A DNA stretch of 64,000 nt from VXYL01 sp965203685 (GTDB lineage: Bacteria > Pseudomonadota > Gammaproteobacteria > Pseudomonadales > Azotimanducaceae), in contig OZ241908.1 in the NCBI GenBank assembly GCA_965203685.1, positions 4,650,001 through 4,714,000 on the forward strand, given 5' to 3'. This document shows, piece by piece, positions 33,896 to 41,654 of the stretch. The notes beneath the pieces are model-generated. The model was not told where the DNA came from and did no database searches. It was given only the letters and a program-made list of their open reading frames with translations. Each line of letters begins with the position of its first letter. Position 1 is the stretch's first letter. Both the position numbers and the translations under genes were made by a program.

Positions 33896-34932
33896 CGCCA
33901 GCCCGCCTTGTCGAAGGTCTGCACCGCCAACGCCTGGTTGGCGCCCAGCACCGATGCGTTGACGGCGTCCTCCTTGAACGTGCCGAGTTTCGCGATCGGC
34001 CCGGTGGCATCCCCCACCACCGGGTACTCGTTGTTGCCCTCGGCGAATAGCCGCTGCGCGAAGTCGCTCGTCAGGTACTCGAGGAAGGCGACCGCATTGG
34101 CGCGGTTGGGCGCATGCCGGGTGACGCCCGCGCCACTGATGTTGACGTGCGCACCCCGGTCGTCCTGGTTGGGAAACAGGACGCCGATGGCCTCGGTCAC
34201 AGCATTGTCCGCTTCGTCCGCAGAGCCCATCAGCCGACCAATGTAGTACGTATTGGCGATGCTCACGCCGCACTCGCCCGCGGCGACCGCGCGCAACTGC
34301 GCCGTGTCGTTGCCTTGCGGGGGACGATGGAAGTTGGCGACGATACCTTCCGCCCAAGCCTGCGCACCCTCCTCGCCGTGGTGCTCAATGAGCGAGCCGA
34401 GCAGCGAGAGATTGTAGATGTTGCCCGACGAGCGCATGCAGACCTGCCCGCGCAGGCTCTCGTCCGCCAAGTCCTCATATCGGCTGATGCCCTCCGGAAG
34501 ACCGTTCGCCTTGTTGTACACGATCACCCGGCCGCGTTTCGAGAGGCCGAACCACTGGCCACCCGGGTCGCGCAGGTGGGCCGGGACACGCTCGTTCAGC
34601 ACCTCCGACTCCACCGACTGAAAGACGCCTTGATCCGCCGCACGCCAAAGCCGCCCGGCGTCCACGGTGATGAGCATGTCTGCAGGACTGAATTCGCCTT
34701 CGTTGACGATCCGCTCGATCAGGCCATCGCTCGAACCTTCGATCAGGTTCACCTGCACGCCGGTCGTCTCCGTGAAGCGGTCGTACAACTGCAGGTCCGT
34801 GTCGTAGTGCCGTGCGGAGTAGACGTTGACCACCGCGTCGTCGTCCTCCGCGACGCCGCCGATCGTGAACGCACAAGCGAGTGCGGCTAGAACGAGCCGT
34901 GAGCAACCATGCATATTGAGAACCATTTGCAT
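33892..34932 (-). CDS. fbpA: iron(III) ABC transporter substrate-binding protein
   Basis: A 346-residue periplasmic ferric-binding protein of the FbpA/FutA type with a signal peptide (LVLAALACAFTIGGVA). The mature start VNVYSARHYDTDLQLYDRF, the segment WFGLSKRGRVIVYNK and the tyrosine pair NTYYIGRL are the iron-binding hallmarks. A Fur-like operator overlaps the 5' end, and ATG 34932, 34926 or 34914 could start it. The matching ATPase and permease genes lie about 7-10 kb away (41655-44548) rather than in the same operon. Confidence 0.9.
   Translation of the reverse strand: MQMVLNMHGCSRLVLAALACAFTIGGVAEDDDAVVNVYSARHYDTDLQLYDRFTETTGVQVNLIEGSSDGLIERIVNEGEFSPADMLITVDAGRLWRAADQGVFQSVESEVLNERVPAHLRDPGGQWFGLSKRGRVIVYNKANGLPEGISRYEDLADESLRGQVCMRSSGNIYNLSLLGSLIEHHGEEGAQAWAEGIVANFHRPPQGNDTAQLRAVAAGECGVSIANTYYIGRLMGSADEADNAVTEAIGVLFPNQDDRGAHVNISGAGVTRHAPNRANAVAFLEYLTSDFAQRLFAEGNNEYPVVGDATGPIAKLGTFKEDAVNASVLGANQALAVQTFDKAGWR
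34917..34931 (-). promoter_or_regulatory. Fur-box-like operator of the iron-binding protein gene
   Basis: On the + strand the bases read TGAGAACCATTTGCA, which agree with 11 of the 14 defined positions of the 7-1-7 Fur consensus TGATAATNATTATCA. In this GC-rich genome such an AT-rich run stands out. It overlaps the first codons of the iron-binding protein gene, so bound Fe-Fur would block expression. The position and the gene's function support each other. Confidence 0.6.
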
Positions 34933-34996
34933 TTAAGAGTCGTTTGCGATTGTAGTGCACCGGTCACCCATGGGGAAGCATGCGCGCTGGCTTCTA

Positions 34997-35012
34997 TGGC
35001 ACGGCCGCAGCT
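34997..35012 (+). promoter_or_regulatory. sigma-54-like promoter candidate
   Basis: TGGCACG-GCCG-CAGCT has a perfect -24 half and the GG-N10-GC spacing of sigma-54 promoters, 60 bases before the start of the serine hydrolase gene. The -12 half is imperfect (CAGCT for TTGCT), and no enhancer site was identified. One match of this quality is near the chance level for 64 kb. Confidence 0.3.
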
Positions 35013-35071
35013 ATTAATGTAGGCACTCGTCTTCGACTGCGGCATCGCCGGACGCGAGGTTCGTCGCTCGA

Positions 35072-37423
35072 GTGTACTGGTCGACACCTTCCACCATCGG
35101 TCGCTGCCTGGCAGCCTGCACCGCGCTCGCGTTGGGCTCGGCTCACGGCCAGGAGAGCGACGATCACGGCAATCGCCCGCTCGATGCCACGCTCGTCGAA
35201 CACTACGGCGTCAGCGAGTCCGGGCGCCTCGAGACGAATGGCGATGTCGACGTATTCCGCCTTGATCTCGAGGGGCGCGCGGAAGTGGAAATGCGGTCGA
35301 GCGGTGAAATGGACACCCTGGGGACGCTCTACGACAGCGGCGGCAACGTCCTTGCCGAGGACGACGACGCGGGCTCGAACCTGAACTTCCGCATCGTTCG
35401 GACATTGGACGGCGGCGTCTACTACGTCGCGGTAGCGAGCGACTTCGACATCGGCGACTACAAGATGACGGCGCGCATCCGACGTCAAGGCGACGACCAT
35501 GGCGACACGTCCGGCGCCTCGACGTTCCTCCCCCTAGGCGTCCGTACCACCGGCCGAATCGCGCCCGCCGAGGAGACGGACGTCTTTCGCATCGAAGTAC
35601 CGCAGGCGACTGGGCTCCGTGTCGGCAGCGCCGGGCCGGCGGACACCGTCGGCGAACTGCGCGATAGCGCCGACCGCGTGCTGGCGTGGCGGGACGACGG
35701 CGGCCACAACGCGAACTTCCGCATCGAACAGCACGTGGCGCCCGGAATCTACTATGTCCACGTCACGTCGCCAGCCGCCGGCTCGTTCACGCTGCAAGCT
35801 GATCTCTACGAGTCCGCATGGAACCTGTACCAAGCGTCGGTTTACGCGTCCATCGTGCAGGGCAAGTGCGTGGCCTGCCATGTGAGCGGCGGCGAGTCGG
35901 GCGACACGCGGCTGGTTTTCGCGACAGCCGCCGAAGACGATCACGAGGCGACGAACTTCCGCCGCTTGCAGGCTTTCGTCGCGGGGGGCAAGGACCGAGC
36001 GACGTTGATCCTGAACAAGGTTCGCGGTCTGGCCGACCATGGAGGTGGCGAGCAGATCGAGGACGGTTCGGCCGAGTTCAAGACGCTGGACCGCCTCCTC
36101 GGCCTGATCGCGCGGGAAGCAGCCGCCGACGCGCGCCCAATGATCCCCGGGATCGACGATCAGACGGTGACCGTCGGTGGCGTAAAGACCATCGAGATCG
36201 TCGTTCCCGGCGGTGAGTACACGCTGCAGGCGACGACGAGCGATGCGTGCATCGCCACGGCTGAAGCCTCCGGGACGACGCTTTCCCTTACGGGCCTTGT
36301 TGCCGGCACGACCGACATCACCGTGACCGCGAGAGACGCGAACGGTGTCACCTCCGCCCCACTGACATTCGCAGTCGCCGTTGAACCGCCCACGGTGCCC
36401 CCTTGGGCCCTGCCGCGGGCGGCACCGGCCGACCACGGCATCGAAGCATGCGCCGTGACCGATGTGCTGGACCACATCTTCACCGACCGCGCCGTCCAAT
36501 CCGTTCTCCTCGTCGCCGACGGAGCGGTGCTCACCGAGCGGTACGCGGACGGCTTCGACGTCGCAAGCCTGGGTACCAGTTGGTCGGTCGCAAAGAGCTT
36601 CTACAGCGCGGCCATCGGTACGGCCATCGACCGCGGACACATCGAGTCGCTGGATCAAAGGGCAAGCGACTTCTTCGACGAGTGGGATGGAACCGACAAG
36701 GAAGACATCACGATCCGCGATCTGCTGGAGATGCGTGCCGGACTTCCCGATCCGAATATCTTCGTCCAAGGCGACCAGACCGCGTTCGCGTTGGCACAGA
36801 ACCCGGTCAACCCTCGCGGGACCACCTTCCTTTATTCGAACGTGACATCACAGCTATTCGAGCCGCTGATCCGCCGCGCGACCGGGTTGCATGCACACGA
36901 CTGGCTCAACGACACGATCCTCGAACCGATCGGCATCGACCGCAGGGCCATCGGGATGTGGTTCGATCCGACGGGCACCCAGCCGCTGACCTACTGCTGC
37001 CTCGACATGCGGCCGGACGACTTCGCACGGTTCGGCATCCTGTTCGCCAACGAGGGCGTTTGGGCAGGCGACCGGCTGATCTCGGCGGACTACGTGCAAA
37101 CGAGCCTTTCCGCGCAAAGCGCCTTCTATGGACTGCAATGGTGGGTCATGAACGCGACTTACTTCTCGGGCAACGCGACGCCGATCGACGTGAGCGCCGC
37201 GCACGGCCTTCAAGGACAGCACATCTACGTGTGGCGGGACGGCAACGTGGTGCTCGTGGTGTTGACCAAGTACGTCCATGACCGGACCCAAGGCTACGTC
37301 CTCAGCTTCGCCAACTTCCCAAGCACTTGCGCGGCGCGGAACGCGTGCCCGGGCTCGGAAGGCGCCGAGGTTCCCTCCTACAACGAACGCGCGCTACTCG
37401 ACCTGATGGCCGAACTGCGCTGA
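35072..37423 (+). CDS. secreted serine beta-lactamase-family protein with PPC and cytochrome c-like domains
   Basis: A 783-residue exported protein (signal through about residue 26). In order: two PPC-type beta domains (about 33-135 and 150-255), a segment with heme motif C266-V-A-C-H270 followed by about 80 residues resembling a small cytochrome c, an Ig-like/Big domain (about 355-440), and a class C beta-lactamase/esterase domain. The last has S505-V-A-K508, Y588-S-N590 and HGLQGQ near the end, so the serine site looks complete. GTG 35072 is the start used. The fusion of a heme motif with a serine hydrolase is unusual; function unknown. Confidence 0.8.
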   Translation: MYWSTPSTIGRCLAACTALALGSAHGQESDDHGNRPLDATLVEHYGVSESGRLETNGDVDVFRLDLEGRAEVEMRSSGEMDTLGTLYDSGGNVLAEDDDAGSNLNFRIVRTLDGGVYYVAVASDFDIGDYKMTARIRRQGDDHGDTSGASTFLPLGVRTTGRIAPAEETDVFRIEVPQATGLRVGSAGPADTVGELRDSADRVLAWRDDGGHNANFRIEQHVAPGIYYVHVTSPAAGSFTLQADLYESAWNLYQASVYASIVQGKCVACHVSGGESGDTRLVFATAAEDDHEATNFRRLQAFVAGGKDRATLILNKVRGLADHGGGEQIEDGSAEFKTLDRLLGLIAREAAADARPMIPGIDDQTVTVGGVKTIEIVVPGGEYTLQATTSDACIATAEASGTTLSLTGLVAGTTDITVTARDANGVTSAPLTFAVAVEPPTVPPWALPRAAPADHGIEACAVTDVLDHIFTDRAVQSVLLVADGAVLTERYADGFDVASLGTSWSVAKSFYSAAIGTAIDRGHIESLDQRASDFFDEWDGTDKEDITIRDLLEMRAGLPDPNIFVQGDQTAFALAQNPVNPRGTTFLYSNVTSQLFEPLIRRATGLHAHDWLNDTILEPIGIDRRAIGMWFDPTGTQPLTYCCLDMRPDDFARFGILFANEGVWAGDRLISADYVQTSLSAQSAFYGLQWWVMNATYFSGNATPIDVSAAHGLQGQHIYVWRDGNVVLVVLTKYVHDRTQGYVLSFANFPSTCAARNACPGSEGAEVPSYNERALLDLMAELR

Positions 37424-37430
37424 CGTCGGG

Positions 37431-37456
37431 ATGCGGACGAGGACGTCCGCGCACCG
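37431..37456 (+). repeat. dispersed palindromic repeat, copy D (short form)
   Basis: The shortest copy: ATGCGGACGA joined directly to GGACGTCCGCGCACCG, so it keeps both ends but lacks the middle. The palindrome CGGACG/CGTCCG is therefore almost uninterrupted. It lies between convergent stops at 37423 and 37488. Confidence 0.75.
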
Positions 37457-37487
37457 TCAGAGCCAGCACGGTCTCCCAGGAGAGCCC

Positions 37488-38750
37488 CTACGCAACCCGC
37501 GAGAAGTCTGGCCCAGCGTACGTGTTCTTTCCGTAGAGGTCGTCAATGCCGCACAGCGTCGTGAGCGTCGGCGGATTGCGTTCCAGGATGGCGGGGTCGA
37601 TCTCCAAGTAGCTGTCGAACGTCCGCACCCAGTTCCGCAGGTAGGTGTTGTGGATGGTCAATCGCTCGCCGTCGTCTTCGCGGATCGCGGAGCCGTGCCA
37701 GAGCGACCCGTGCCAGAGCGCCACGGAGCCGCGCGGCATGAGAATCTTCTCCGCTCGGGCCATGGCGTCGGGGTCCGGCGACCGGTGCCACTTGTGGCTG
37801 CCGGGTACCACGAGGGTCGAACCGGACGTCTCGGTGAAGTCGTCGAGGGCCCAGATGGTCGTGACATTGCAGCAAATGTCTCCGGTTAGCGGGTGTGGCG
37901 GGTCGTTGTGCATTCGGTGGGTGTCCTCGCCCTTGCGCTTGATGAAGCCCAGGGACTGGCCCATGTTGCAGTCCGCCCCCAGCATGTGCTGGGCGAGCGA
38001 GTGGATCCATGGATGCATCGCCAACTCTTCCCAGAGAGGCCCTCGGGCTAGCAGCATCGAGGCGACGCGACCCTTGCCGGTCTCGACGATGAGCCGCCGC
38101 AGATCCTCCTCGAGCGCCTCGCGCAGGGCGTCGCTGATGGCGTTCTCGACCACCGTGTAGCCCCGCTCCTCGAGTTCCTCGACGCGGGGCCGCATGCCGA
38201 GCCGGTCGATGCGCTGTACCGTGTCCGGGTTGGTCACCGTGCGCCTGGCGAGGTGGTCATGCATGCCAACCATGGCTTCCAGCAGCGCCGGCGGTGCGTT
38301 CCCCAAGGCGCCCTCGGTCTTGAAGAACTCGCCATGGCGGTGCATGGACTCGTTGACGAGGCGCGCTTGGCGCTCTGGCTGGCCCTCGAAAACCGCCGTA
38401 GCAACGTGGTGAGCCTGGTTGTAGTCCGCCTGCATGCGGTAGTCGGCGTCGTCGAGCGCTCCCTGCGCGACCGTCAGTTCGCCATCCTCAACGACGATGT
38501 GGAATGCCGCCACGTTGTCCTCGTCGCCGAGATGGGGCGGTGCGTCCGTGAAAATCTCGCACAGCGTTACGCGCTTGCCCCGAAGCGCGTCGGCACGCTC
38601 CGCGACCCGCGGCGTGAGGTAGGCACGGAGGGCGTCGACCCAGTCGTTCGAGAGGAACTCGAGGCGCTCCGCGTGGCGGATCGGCGCCTTGGTCCGCATC
38701 GGTAAGGGCGGCGAGCTCGTACCTTGCCCGTCGTTCATCGTCGCATCCAT
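37488..38750 (-). CDS. phytanoyl-CoA dioxygenase-family protein with extra N-terminal domain
   Basis: A 420-residue Fe(II)/2-oxoglutarate dioxygenase of the PhyH family. The iron motif is H-N-D (RMHNDPPHPL), and LVVPGSHKWHRSPDP and LTIHNTYLRNW supply the distal histidine and arginine region. An N-terminal segment of about 110 residues (VTLCEIFTDAPPH...ADYNQAHHVATAVFEGQP) is additional and resembles an SCP2-like sterol-carrier fold. ATG 38750 is preferred because GAGGAAG precedes it; a TTG at 38852 gives a longer form. The substrate is unknown. Confidence 0.85.
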   Translation of the reverse strand: MDATMNDGQGTSSPPLPMRTKAPIRHAERLEFLSNDWVDALRAYLTPRVAERADALRGKRVTLCEIFTDAPPHLGDEDNVAAFHIVVEDGELTVAQGALDDADYRMQADYNQAHHVATAVFEGQPERQARLVNESMHRHGEFFKTEGALGNAPPALLEAMVGMHDHLARRTVTNPDTVQRIDRLGMRPRVEELEERGYTVVENAISDALREALEEDLRRLIVETGKGRVASMLLARGPLWEELAMHPWIHSLAQHMLGADCNMGQSLGFIKRKGEDTHRMHNDPPHPLTGDICCNVTTIWALDDFTETSGSTLVVPGSHKWHRSPDPDAMARAEKILMPRGSVALWHGSLWHGSAIREDDGERLTIHNTYLRNWVRTFDSYLEIDPAILERNPPTLTTLCGIDDLYGKNTYAGPDFSRVA

Positions 38751-38924
38751 CGCTGCTTCCTCGGTCGCGTCCGGGGTCAGGTTGCACCAATGCCGAGTGC
38801 CCATCAACAGCCCGAACGTCGCATCAAGCAGCGACCGTTCCGCCGTGGTCAAGACAGAGGTTGCACAAAATCGACATAGTGCTCCAGCGCAGTTCCCTAC
38901 TCCGCAATCCTGGCGGGGGCGAGA

Positions 38925-40025
38925 TCAGTCGCCAAGGAAGCCGGTGTGATTCCAGAATCGAAGGATGTGGTCAGCCAAAAGCTCCGGCGCTTCGAGCATA
39001 GCGCCCGCACCATACCCTTCGACCGCCTGCCAAGCGACATTGTCGAGACCCTTGTACTGCTCGGCCACCGCGGCGAGGCCTTCCCTCTCGTTCCCAACTC
39101 GGCCAGCAGGCCAAATCGACAGGATGGGCACACGAACGGCCGCGATCGCTGACCGCAGGTCCGCACGCGGGCCGATCCCGCGGAAGTACTCGTAGCTCAT
39201 GGTCACCGGATCCGACCGCCGGAGCGTGCCCCTCACCTCCGCCTGGGCATCGGCATCAGCGAAGTCGGCTCCCAGGGCGCTCAACCGCGAGGTGGCGGAC
39301 CAGTAGCCAGGCGGCGCGACGCGAGCTTGCGCCGCAAAGGCCGTCGGCGTGTGCAGCCTTCGGTACGTCTTGACCGCGGTGTTCTGCAAAGGCCACTCAT
39401 GGGGTACAAGATCGAATAGGACGACGTTCTGGACTAGCCCGGCTTCCGATTCCACCGCGACAACAACAGCCACCTGACCGCCGAAACCGTCACCAATCAG
39501 CGCTACGCCCTCGCTACTTTCTATCAACTCAAGGGTCAACCTGCTGGCCTCCTCGAGGACCGCGCCGCGCCAAGTGCACGGTCGATTTCCCGCGCTTCCA
39601 GGCAGCGTCACCAGCAGGTGCCGGCCACCTCCGGCACGGCGCAGATGCGCAGCGACATGACGCCACGCACGTCCACTTCTGCCCAAATCGGCGATGAAGA
39701 CCGAGCGTAGGGCTCCGTCGCCAACCTCGCGGACGGAAAGCCGGCACTCCGAGGTCGGCCATGCAGCGCCGACGATGGGCAGCCACCGCCGTACGCGCGA
39801 ACCGACCACCACAACTTCCTCGACGTCGCCGTCCGCCGCAGGCCCAGCGGTGTCGACCATTTGGGCATCCCCCACCGGTCTTAACGCGACGTCCACTTCC
39901 GGGAGCGTCGCACGCATGTCGATTTCGGCGAGCGGCTGATCGGGCAGCGTGTTTTGCGGTAGGCCGACGCAACCGACCGTAGCCAGCACCGGCAACGCGG
40001 CGAGCGAGCGCAAGGTTCCACACAT
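38925..40025 (-). CDS. lipoprotein with alpha/beta-hydrolase fold, nucleophile missing
   Basis: A 366-residue putative lipoprotein (VLATVGC lipobox after ATG 40025; 40058 is an alternative start). The core strands and the segment ALIGDGFGGQVAVVVA fit an alpha/beta-hydrolase, but the elbow G-x-S-x-G reads G-D-G-F-G-G, with glycine where the serine should be. No other serine sits in a canonical elbow. The C-terminal VEGYGAGAMLEAPELLADHILRF also lacks the usual histidine. It may be a pseudo-enzyme with a binding or structural role. The open frame upstream of 40058 has no domain content. Confidence 0.6.
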   Translation of the reverse strand: MCGTLRSLAALPVLATVGCVGLPQNTLPDQPLAEIDMRATLPEVDVALRPVGDAQMVDTAGPAADGDVEEVVVVGSRVRRWLPIVGAAWPTSECRLSVREVGDGALRSVFIADLGRSGRAWRHVAAHLRRAGGGRHLLVTLPGSAGNRPCTWRGAVLEEASRLTLELIESSEGVALIGDGFGGQVAVVVAVESEAGLVQNVVLFDLVPHEWPLQNTAVKTYRRLHTPTAFAAQARVAPPGYWSATSRLSALGADFADADAQAEVRGTLRRSDPVTMSYEYFRGIGPRADLRSAIAAVRVPILSIWPAGRVGNEREGLAAVAEQYKGLDNVAWQAVEGYGAGAMLEAPELLADHILRFWNHTGFLGD

Positions 40026-40328
40026 TCCGAGCTCGTCGATCTTCTCGAAGCAACTCATGAGACCAAAGCTGCAACCGACTGTACAAGGGGCCGGCTGTGC
40101 CTCCCGTGTCGCTGCGTCCGGTGTGGGACGGCCGGCTCTCCTTGGGAGCAGGCCCGCTAGATCGGCGCAGCCGCGCCGGACGGAAACCCGCACTGTGCTA
40201 CGATCAGTTCGCACGTCCGGCGGAACGTGCCCGATCCGCGGGAAGGGCCAAGCCCCTCCGCCATTTGCCACATCGACCTTCTTGTCGCGGTTGGTTCGCG
40301 GATGCCGACCGCCTTAAGGAGGTTGACC
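40026..40328. other. divergent intergenic region
   Basis: About 300 bases between the hydrolase-like lipoprotein and the SRPBCC gene. It is GC-rich, with short inverted stretches such as GGGCCGGC and GGCCGGC near 40090-40135, but has no recognised gene or known site. A weak -10-like TACGAT lies near 40198. The ribosome site AAGGAGG at about 40315-40321 belongs to the next gene. Confidence 0.5.
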
Positions 40329-41048
40329 ATGGCTCAATCCCACAGCCCCAACGTTGACAACCTGCGCAAGCAAGCCAAGGCCTTGCTGCGGGCTTGGCGA
40401 CGAGGCGACTTTGATGCCCAACGCCGGTTAGGCGAGTTCTTTCCGAATGCGTCCCACCTAGGTCTTCAAGCCGCGCAACTCGCCCTTGCACGCGAATACG
40501 GCTTCCGCAGTTGGACAGCCCTTGTCGACTTCGTTCCACGCTTGGGCCGCTTCGACGACCGGGCCACCTTCCACATTGCCCGTGAGTTCGACGTCACGCA
40601 GGGACGCCTTTGGGACGCCCTCTCGCAGCCGGACGAGGTCGGCAACTGGCTGCTTCCCGTCAGCTTCGAGCCGCGAGCAGGCGCTCCCTATGCGTTTCGG
40701 TCGCAGCCTGCCATGACCGGTACCTTGGGCGAGTGTCGCCATCAGAGAGCCATCCGCTTCGACAGCACGGACGGTGCGTTCTGGCGCTTCGCCATCGAGC
40801 CGGCCGACAGCGGCAATGCCACGCGCATGCGCCTGACCGTTGAGGATCGCATGACGCTCGAGTCGGTGGACCGGATTCCCGGCGGTGCGGCGAAGGCGTG
40901 GAACCCGGGCGTCACGGCGGGATGGCACGAGATCCTCGATGCCCTCGAACTCCATCTGACGGGTCGGCAGCCCCCGGTCATCGACTATCCGCGCCTGTGC
41001 CGTTTCTACGACCGGGTGCTTGCGCCACTCATCGGTCACGACCAGTAG
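40329..41048 (+). CDS. SRPBCC/AHSA1-like protein with N-terminal helical segment
   Basis: A 239-residue protein. The N-terminal part (LRKQAKALLRAWRRGDFDAQRRL...LALAREYGFRSWTALVDFV) is the helical module seen ahead of ankyrin or SRPBCC domains in many bacteria. The rest (REFDVTQGRLWDALSQPDEVGNWLLPVSFEPRAGAPY ... GWHEILDALELHL) is a START/SRPBCC ligand-binding fold of the AHSA1 type. A strong ribosome site AAGGAGG precedes ATG 40329. The function may be binding of a small hydrophobic ligand or a chaperone role; neither is shown. Confidence 0.85.
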   Translation: MAQSHSPNVDNLRKQAKALLRAWRRGDFDAQRRLGEFFPNASHLGLQAAQLALAREYGFRSWTALVDFVPRLGRFDDRATFHIAREFDVTQGRLWDALSQPDEVGNWLLPVSFEPRAGAPYAFRSQPAMTGTLGECRHQRAIRFDSTDGAFWRFAIEPADSGNATRMRLTVEDRMTLESVDRIPGGAAKAWNPGVTAGWHEILDALELHLTGRQPPVIDYPRLCRFYDRVLAPLIGHDQ

Positions 41049-41050
41049 AG

Positions 41051-41083
41051 ACCCACGCGCCCGAGGTGTAACACCACGTGGGT
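41051..41083 (+). terminator. stem-loop after the SRPBCC gene
   Basis: A 7-bp stem ACCCACG (41051-41057) with CGTGGGT (41077-41083) encloses a second small palindrome GGTGTAACACC (41065-41075). It starts three bases after the stop. No T tract follows, so termination here, if any, would need Rho or another factor. Confidence 0.4.
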
Positions 41084-41233
41084 GATCTCGCACGCCGTGT
41101 TTCCTTAAATGCAGCGGGAACATGACGCCAATGTCCTACGGGACGTCGAGAAATCGTCCATCGACAGCCGCCGTCGCAAGTCGAACCATAAGTAGGACGT
41201 TGGTTACGTAGCGGATCCGGCGAAGGAAAACCC

Positions 41234-41440
41234 ATGGTCTCGGAGGAAGAACGGGCCGCAGCCGAGCTGAAGCGGATCAACGCGGAAGCGTTCAAGCTGG
41301 CGGCCGAGGCAGGCAAGTTAGAAGCAGAGGAGCAGCGCCTTCGACGGAGCATCGTCAGGGACGGTTGGACCATAGGACTGGCTGTATTTGCCGCAGGTTT
41401 GGCAGCGCTACAATTCGCGAACAAGGTGGGCTGGCTGTAG
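41234..41440 (+). CDS. small coiled-coil membrane protein
   Basis: A 68-residue protein: a charged coiled-coil of about 43 residues (EEERAAAELKRINAEAFKL...) followed by one C-terminal transmembrane helix (WTIGLAVFAAGLAALQFA). GAAGG precedes ATG 41234. Its stop lies inside the ribosome site of the next small gene, so the two are probably translated together. The layout is that of a tail-anchored scaffold or toxin-like peptide. No family is recognised. Confidence 0.6.
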   Translation: MVSEEERAAAELKRINAEAFKLAAEAGKLEAEEQRLRRSIVRDGWTIGLAVFAAGLAALQFANKVGWL

Positions 41441-41448
41441 GAGGGTCC

Positions 41449-41580
41449 ATGTTCCAGCGACATGAAACGTTACGTAGCGGGCGCAAGGTCGATCGGAACT
41501 GGTGGTACGCCGTCAAGCTCGGCTTGGTGGTCTTCACCGCCCTCACGGCCGCCTACGTGGTCCACATCACGCTTTTGTGA
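41449..41580 (+). CDS. 43-residue membrane peptide
   Basis: A 43-residue peptide (MFQRHETLRSGRKVDRNWWY... then one transmembrane helix to VVHITLL). Ribosome site TAGGAGGG overlaps the stop of the preceding 68-residue gene, a strong sign of coupling. A basic N-terminal half followed by a hydrophobic C-terminal half makes it a short bitopic peptide. The longer open frame reaching back to 41365 overlaps the previous gene and is less likely. Confidence 0.6.
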   Translation: MFQRHETLRSGRKVDRNWWYAVKLGLVVFTALTAAYVVHITLL

Positions 41581-41654
41581 GTGCCGGGAAGTCCTGGCAA
41601 CGGAAGGAATCCACGAGTACCGCAAACTTAGCGACACCTTAGCGGCGCCCCACC

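Noticed and set aside
31454..34246. Very long + strand open frame (930 codons) opposite the ligase and iron genes
   Set aside because: It lies antisense to three well-supported genes, is Arg/His/Asp-rich and has no domain; typical of GC-rich antisense frames.
33896..34357. Upstream extension of the lipoprotein frame at 33155
   Set aside because: It overlaps the iron-binding protein gene; the GTGA overlap and lipobox support GTG 33895.
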